Shown here: one piece after another, positions 45,801-54,800 of the stretch | How positions within the stretch are numbered: the first letter of the stretch is position 1 | How the letters are laid out: every line of letters starts with the position of its first letter | Origin: a virus | Strand: one strand, 5' to 3' | Virus record (IMG/VR): IMGVR_UViG_3300017755_003154 | Location: 1 to 64,000 of that record | Length of the DNA: 64,000 bases | The notes under the pieces: generated by a model | What the model saw: only the letters and a program-made list of their open reading frames with translations | Database searches by the model: none | Told to the model about the DNA's origin: nothing | Position numbers and translations under genes: made by a program

Positions 45801-48800
45801 CCATCTTCTACACTACCATTTAGTATTACATCTGGTGATTTCAAATAACCACTACCAGGATTAGTAACTTCAATTTTATTTACTTTACCATTATTCAAAA
45901 ATGCTTTTGCTGTAGCGCCAGTACCACCGCCGCCTTCAATACTTACTATTGGAGGTAAAGTATAGTTTGATCCTGAATTACCAACTGAAATTTCTTTTAT
46001 TTGGTATCCACTATTTTCTAACCAATGCTTATCTGGATAAACGCTAGTACTATTTGATACACTTGTAATTGTATTATTAGAAACTTTAGCATTACTACTT
46101 AAAATTTTCTTTTTAGAAAAACTATATCTAGGCGGTAAATCAAAATCTGCAATTATACTATTTGTAGGATCAGTTTTTTCGTAACTAGAAACATACTCTC
46201 TAATTTTAGTTTTAAATGGTTTTACTTCATTAATATAATCTTGGTAATTGTCAATATTGTCATTTTTAAATGTAACCTTTTGCATTAAGTCACCAACATT
46301 GTGTTGTGCTTTAATAAATGATGTTTTAAATGCCCAGTCAATATTTGGTTGTTCACTAAATGCGTAACGTATACTTGCAAGAAACAACTCGTTATAATGT
46401 ACTTCTAAATTATCAACTAAAATATGATCTCTTAGTGTTTCTAAAACTACTCTAGATTCAGTTACAGGTTGATTGTCATAAAATGTTGTATCAAATGTAT
46501 CAGTATCAAATCCAGTTTTGTTTAAACTAGTATTATATAGTTTAGGACTAAATTGAATAGTTGCATTTTGCTTTCCTATTACTTTATAGTTTTGTGTGTA
46601 ATCTTCAGTTTGTAAATTTGCAATTTTTTCTAACAGCAACCAACCGCCTGAACCTATTGAGGAAATTTTAACTGTTTCACCAATATTATTTTCCAAAGCA
46701 GATAACTGGTAACTAAAATCAATTAGACTATCAATTTCTGTAAATTCGCTATATCCTGCCGCATACCAATCTGCATAATTCCAATATAAATTTGTATCAA
46801 AACGTTGACTTACAGTTCTGTTCCATCTAGTACCAGTGTAGTTATATAGCGACCATTTGTTAGCAACATTTGAATCACTTGCAACAAGTACACTAAAATT
46901 CCTCACTGAAAGTGTAGTATTTTCATCATAACCTATACCTGGATCAACAATATTAATTTTTATAATTTGTCCTAGTTCATTTATTTCAGATTCTAATACA
47001 GCATCTCTACCAATACCTGTCACTGTAATTTTAGGACCTAATCTAGTTCCACCTACAGTTGAATCATAAGTTGGATCTACGTATCCTTTGCCAGAATTAG
47101 GAATAGCAACACTTGTAATCTTACCATCTACTACTGTTGGTGTTAACAAGGCTGTAACTCTTTTTGCTATACCAACAAATGCAAGGTCTTCGTATGTATC
47201 AATTTTGATATCATATTCTCTTGAACTTGCAAACGGTGCCGGATCACTTTTTGTCAAATCACTTATATTAAATTCATCAACAATAATATTTTTTATTAGC
47301 ACATCATTGACTCGTTCAATAACTTCTTTAAATGCTTCTGATTTATTAAGAAACATAGCCTGTCTTGGATTGTTACTAATACCGTATTTTGCTTTTGCAC
47401 TTAGTTTAGGATCTGGCACTAATCTAAATTGAGAATCATAACCAATTAAACTGTCAAACCATTTACGCTCAATATCTCTTGTAGGCTTGCTTGACCCAAT
47501 ACCTTGTGTTAACATCTGATATTCATTATGAATATTTTGGTCAATGTTATCAAGTGTGTAGTAACGTAAATTAAATGCAACATTATTACCGCTCAATAAT
47601 GGCTCACAGTTAAACAACACATATCTATCTTTTGCCATTAGTCCAACAAATCTATGTCCTTGTCCTACTGGATCTTCTATTAAACGTTTTACATCATACG
47701 CAGTAATTTTTCTATTAGCAGTTGTAGGTACAACACGCTTGTTTGCTACCCAATAATAATATTTCGCTACGCTAGTATTTGAAATAGGATCCCATTTTAA
47801 TCTTTGAGAATATACACCATCACCGTATCTACTCAACCCACTTACTCCTGAAGCAATACCGTTTTCGCTATCTGCTAAGGCATCCCATTCACTTGGCAAT
47901 AAGTCAGTTTCTACCCATTCGTATACTTCTACACTTGTACCAGGAAATACTTCTCCCCAAAAGTTAGTTTGGTATGTAACACTATTTTGTTGGTAGTTGT
48001 AAAATTTAACTGCACTAATATCCCACCATAGTTGGCCTGCATGTTCTGCACCCCAAGCATTATCCTCATCAATAACAACAGTATCATTACCTAGACTATA
48101 TGCCGCAGGATCATAATACGTTTTATATGATAATTCTTGTTCTGCTGGTCCAGCAATTTTGCCTTGTACTGGATCAATATAATCTAAGTCTTCAATAAGT
48201 GTGTTTGTTTGGGTGTTATATAAAAATGCACCTTTTATCTTTGCAATGTCTACTTGATCAATTGGGCTTCTGTGTGTTTTCCATGCTTTTGCACCTAATG
48301 TTTTTCTAAAGTCAATAATCATACCTTGGAATGTAGTAAGATCAGTAACTTCTGGGATAGCAGAATATACATGGTTTGTTTTCATTAATAAGTTTTTACC
48401 AAAATTAACTGCTAATGGTTCGTCAATAACAAATTCTTGTGCAAATAATAATGACTGATTAATTCTTTCGTACATGAATACAACACCGCTGTCCATATCT
48501 GTTGATTTAAAGTTTGTAAACTCATCATCAAATATAGTTGTATTATTATCAAATGTAGTTGGCAATTCAATATCGCCATTTAATGATGTAACTGCTAACT
48601 GATTACCGTCAAAATTTAAATAAGCACCAAATTGTTCTGCTTGTTCCCCGTTTGGACTAAACACTTCTTGGGTTAAAGTAAACGAACCGTCAACAAGCGT
48701 ATATACATATACTTTACCTTGATCTTTTTTCTTATCATCATTGTAAGGTTCACCAATAGCAAGCATTTCTCCATCGTCACTTATGCTTATGCTATCACCA

Positions 48801-51800
48801 AAGCCTGTAAAAGATCCTGTTGATAAGTCTTCATAAGGTGGTTTAATAGTTTGAGATACCGTCATTTGCCCTTCAGGTAATCTTCTATAAACAACAATTA
48901 CACGCTCTCCTGTACTGTCATTGCCTTGTATTCTAGAACTTACAACTAAAACTTCACCATCTTTAGATTGATCAAATTTTCTTGCAAAATCTCTAACTCC
49001 ATATTCAGGATCAAATACATCTTCTCCAATAAGTCTATTTGTACCGTCTGTTGGAATAAATCCTACATGTGCCGTTCCGTCTGTTACACTTTCCCAATCA
49101 TCTGCGATAAATGCACTTCCGCTTGCAATATTTCTTTTTGCTTTATACAGTAGACTTCCGTTATTAACAATTTCGCCTTCTTTATAGAAAACCTGTGAAC
49201 TAAACAATCCTCTAAACTCAGGATCAATATCTAACTGCCATTCATATGTACTTGCAACGCCATTTTTAGTTTCGCTACCATGCTTAATAAAATGTATACT
49301 ACCTGCGTTTGATTGAGTTCCATTACCTTTTGATGCAACTAATATTCTATATAACGCACCGTCTTGGTTAATTTGAATTTCGTCACCAAGTTTTGCATTT
49401 GCTTTTCTTTCAGGTACTGTAAAATGATCTACTACATCAAACTGTATTTTTTCATTTAATTGATATGCACTAAACATACCTTCTAATTGTAATCCACTTG
49501 TAAACGTGCCATTAGCATTTGATACTGGAATATTAGTAACTAGTTGCCAGTCATTATTATTTGATGCTGGAATGTTAGGATCACGAGGTATACCTGCAAG
49601 TGTAATTTCATTATAGAACCAATATTCAAAATCATCAAGTTGACTAATTGTCGCATCTGGAAAATTAGTATCTTCTTCCATAACAATAATTTTACCTATA
49701 CGTGTGCCTTCTAAACTTACAGCATCTATTCTACCCATTCTACGATCAATAGCACCACGTGAACGGAATATATCTGCATCTTGGTTATAAGTGTTTCCTT
49801 TGCTCCATGTACCAGTAATATTTTTTACATAAATTCTAACAGTGTTAAACTGTCTTTTATAAAAAGTTATTTCTGCTGTCGCACCAGTAACTGTATCTTT
49901 TACTGTATCTCCTACAATTGGTTCAAAAGGTAATTGATTTGCTTGATCAAACTCATCAAATGTAAAGTCAATATAGCCATCCCATAAATCATAAACAGTA
50001 TGTTCTTTATCAAACAACGCTTTGCTCATTACAGTATCAGTAAAGTTTGTATTGCCACTTACACTATCTACTGTCATGTTAAATTTACTACCGATACTTA
50101 ATGTATCAGTAAATGGTTTGTTTCCTCTTACTACCCATAATGGGCTTTCCTGTAATGCAAATACTTCTAAAGGATCACCTTCGTAAGTAAGTGTTTGTGC
50201 AAACGATGCTTGGTCCATTAAACTTAAAGTAGAACCCGAATTGTTAGCATCTTGTACTGCTAACTGTCTAGCATCAGTAATATTATGATAAAAGTTTGGT
50301 GTGCTTCTTCCGCTTGCAGTTGTTAACAGATCTTGATAAATTAAACCATGTCCTGGATCAACAAATATATTTGTACTATCTGCACTTGTAGTATATGTTG
50401 GTGTATTAATAAACCAGTAACCACCTAAGCCACTTGTTAAATTAGTATAATCTTCTGTGTAATCACCTATACGTATAGTACCAACAAATACTGATCCTGA
50501 TTGATCGAATGTTCCGTTAACATCCGACAAGTAAACTGTACAAGTTGTTAAATCATTTGCTACATATACTACTTGTCCACTAGCAATAGTACTAGAAAGA
50601 GTATCACCAACTTGTGGTAAGTTTACAAAATTTTCGATTACTAATACATTGTCTACTTTATATTCAATATTATGTCTGTCACTTAAAAATGCACCTGTTA
50701 TTGCAGGGAATTCTCCGTCAAACGGTTGAACATCTGTTGACGCACCTTGGATATTTAATTTACTAAAATTATTCCATTTAAGAACAATATCGTCGCCGGC
50801 TGTACTTCCTTCATACGCATTCAACGGCGCTCTTATAAGCATGTGTGCAACCGGACTGTCGTTAATTTTATAATTACCAGTTTGTAATAAATTAATAAAA
50901 GTACTATCGCTTTGAGAAACAATATCTACATAGGAATCAAAACTGCTAAAGGATATTGCACCTGTAGCAGGATCAATATTTTGTACTGCTTTATATAAGT
51001 TTGGACCATATTTTATAATTTGACCTTTTGTATAAGAAGTACCTTGTTGGAATTCTCCTTTATAAAACCCGTATGTATTTGATGCTTGTGGAGAACCAAC
51101 TACAAGAAATTTTCCATCTGGACTTAATGCTACACTTTCGCCAAATTGCATTGATGTTGTAGGTGTACTGCCGTCATATGCATCTGCAACATTAGTTGGA
51201 GCAGAGATAATTTGATCCAAAACAAAATTTGTACTATCGTTTGGACGCACATATATATGAACTTCGCCATTTCCTTTAAATGGAATACCTACTGCCATTT
51301 TTGTATTGCCATCGTTTACACTTATAGAATGACCGAAGCCGTGTTGTGTACTATCTAATTGTAATGTACTTAATACTTTTTGATGTTCTGAATACACTGG
51401 AGCATTTTTTAGTACAGTCCATTTATTATTATCATCATTGTCAATCCATATTAATTCATTAGTTCCTAAATTAGCAGTAACATTTTTATTTGCATCTTTT
51501 ATGGATGCTGTACGTTGTGTAGTAAAAATAGTTATTGTACCGCTAATATCAATTGTTTCGTCTATCTCTTGCCAGTCTTGATTTTCAGTTTCAAAAGTTA
51601 CATCATTACCTATAACTTTAGTTGCTTTATAAAATCCATCTAATGTTGTAAGTGACGCAGTATTTGCATTAGTAATACCAAATATATCACCTACTGCAAT
51701 ATCTCTAGCAGTAAAGTTTAGGCCTAAAGTAATTTCACTTCCAACTGGAGTTACTGTTTCAATTCTTAATTTTGTTTCAGTATGTTGAATAACGTCCCAA

Positions 51801-54800
51801 GTTTGGTCATTAGTTGCTACCCAGACATAATCGTTTCTGTTTATATCATCAATACTAAATCCTAGTATTCCATCTTTTGTCAATACTGCACGACTTACAT
51901 CTTCACCAGTTACGTAACCTACTGTTTTAACATACTCTTCATTAGTATATTTTGTAGGTATTTTGTTTATATCATAATTTTCTGGTTTTAAGAATACATC
52001 ATAATTTGGTATTCTATAAATTAAGTCTGTTGGTGCTGTAGGTAATGTTTCAACTAATTCAATTGGCTGAGGACTAAGATTAAAATTAGATTCGTTTAAT
52101 TGCCATTCAATTTCTTCAAAGTTTGTAGTAGCACCGTATTGATTATTTTTTACAGCCCACTCTTCATAAAAATCAACAGATTCTTTATCTGCACTTGCAA
52201 GAGCATCAAATAATTTATCAATACTATTTCGTGATCCTTTATCAGCAATAAATCCTTGATAAAATTTATATTGTGATACATCATCGTTTATAATATTTTC
52301 TAAATATTGACGCTTTTGATAACCAGTTAAATGTTGAGCGAGTTTTTGTTGCTCAGTATCAAAGTTATCGCTATCAAGATCATAAAAATCTGTAAACTGA
52401 TTTATTCTATAATCAAAGTTTGTGTATAATTTTGTTTCAGGACGTCCTTCTAACCTGTTCCATTCAGCAGGTATAAATTTTTGAGTGCCTGCAATTTTAT
52501 TTTTTGCGGCGTAGAAAAATTCCTTATAACGAATAGTATCGCCTATTGCATAATCTCTAAATGCTTCCCATTCTGTTACCTCTGCTTGATCAAAAACAAA
52601 TCCTGGAATATTAAGTGTACCGTTCCAATTGGCAGTTCTATATCCCATAACTTTAACACGATCTTGCCTATATCCAGATGCAGGACTATAAATTACATCT
52701 TTAAAGTCTGAAGTATTATCAAGTATAGCAACATGCTCAACTTGCACAAGCGGAAGTTGTATGTAATATATACCGTCTGCTGTGTTTGCTAAATTAACAG
52801 CAAACGTATTTCCTTCTCTAGTAAGCCTTGTAAATGTTTCATCTAACGGTTTCCCTGCACTATCTTGCATAGAATAATCATAAAAATTATCATACAAGTT
52901 ATCAACAACTGAGTACGGTCTTGTAAACTTTATTTGATTAGCACTAGGGCTTAATGCAATAATTGTGCCTGCCGCCCAGTTTTGTGTAGTCCAGAATAAA
53001 AATTCTTTTGCACTTAGTTTCCAATCTTCAACAGTAGAATTATCTTTATTGTAATAATCAAAAGCAAAGCCTGCTGTATCAAGTTGTTTTGCATATCCTA
53101 ATAGGAAATCTACAACTTCTTGGATTTCAGTATATATTGTTCCGTAAGGAACTTCGGTAATTGTACTTTCAAAGTTTTTACGAAACAATGCTGTTGCCCC
53201 GCCTCTTACAGGTATGTCATTAATTTTTTGAAAATTCTTTGCTTCAAAACTAGCACCAGATGTATGATCTACAATTACTCTATAAAACTTACTTAAATGT
53301 CTTACAAACTTATCTACAGTATATTTTTTATCTTCTTCCCACTCTACAAACGCATCAGATACTCCACCAACATTTACTGCAGGATCGTTAGTACGTGGAG
53401 ACGCTTGTTGTATTTTAAATATTGGATTTGCTCTATCATATCCTCTTATAACAAATCCGTAACTTTGTTTTTCTATAATTACACCACTATATGAAACTGT
53501 ATCTACAGGTGAACTTGTGTTTAAAAATATTTTATAATTTTCTTTTGGTAAAAATACATTACCTTTGTTGAATGGTGTTCTACTATCTAAAACAAATTTC
53601 ATTTTATTTTGATCTGTAAATGCACCTAATTTCATACCTAATTGGTATTTTAAACTTTTTACTTGTTCTTTATAATCGTTAGTTGAAATACTACTATTAG
53701 ATAATGTGTAGTTAACAACATAATCAACTAATCCGCTTGTGAAAACTCTTGTTGTATCTCCGTAAACATTACTGAAAACTAAATCTGCTAGTGAAATACA
53801 ACGCTTGTTTTCTGTATAAACAAGTTGTCCTGCAAGATTTCTGCTGATCCTTGATAAATCCCAACCTAATGACATTACTTTAGCAGGTTGATTTAATAAC
53901 CATGATTTAATTAAACTAAACGCATAATCACTGCTGGTTCTCCAAGCATTTTCTGTCGGAGCATGATCGCCAAATTTGAAACCTAGTTTAGTATAAGAAT
54001 TAATATATTCTTTGGCATACTTAGAATCTAATGGACTTAATAAATTTCCACTTTCGTCAACTGGTATGTGCTTTGTTAAGCCGGGTCTTACATATTTTTC
54101 TAGATATTTTGCTGACTTGTTTGGTTCGGCAACTTTTCCTTCTTCAAGATCTTGCCACAGTATTAAGTTATTACTTGTGTAAGGAGCCGCACCGTAAACA
54201 GTATTCCACCATGTAGGTTTTTCTGCAAAGCCTAACATCTTCCAAGGAGTTGTATGTGGAGTATCTGTATCATATGCATTTTTATATACAGAACGCCAAA
54301 ACCCTGTTAGTGCTTCACCGTTTGGTCCTGACATATATGAATAGTTGTAAGTAAAACTATCATTAAGTTCATAAAAATTATTTGAAGTATAATCTAATCC
54401 ACCTAATGACTCATTCCATTTAACAAAGTCACTTAGTAGTATTTTATTAATGTTATCTATTTTAAATTTTGTATTTCTGTATGCTCCAGGAACATAATCA
54501 TTAATATCTAATTTTAAAACATCGTAAGTTGCTTTAATATTATTATAAATTCTTCTTTCAAGGTCTAACAGTAATGCATCTCTATAATCATTAAATGCAA
54601 TAGTTCTACTTCCGTCATGTCCAATAATAATATTAGTAGGTGTTCTGTAACTATCATCACTAATAATTTCAGGCACATATGCAGGATATAGTCCTAATTT
54701 AGTTGGAGTGCTAGGCACATAGTTTCCGTCTGTGCTTTCGTACTCATATATTTCAATTAAGTCTCCGTCTGCTTTGGTTGCTGTAATTACAGCAAAACCA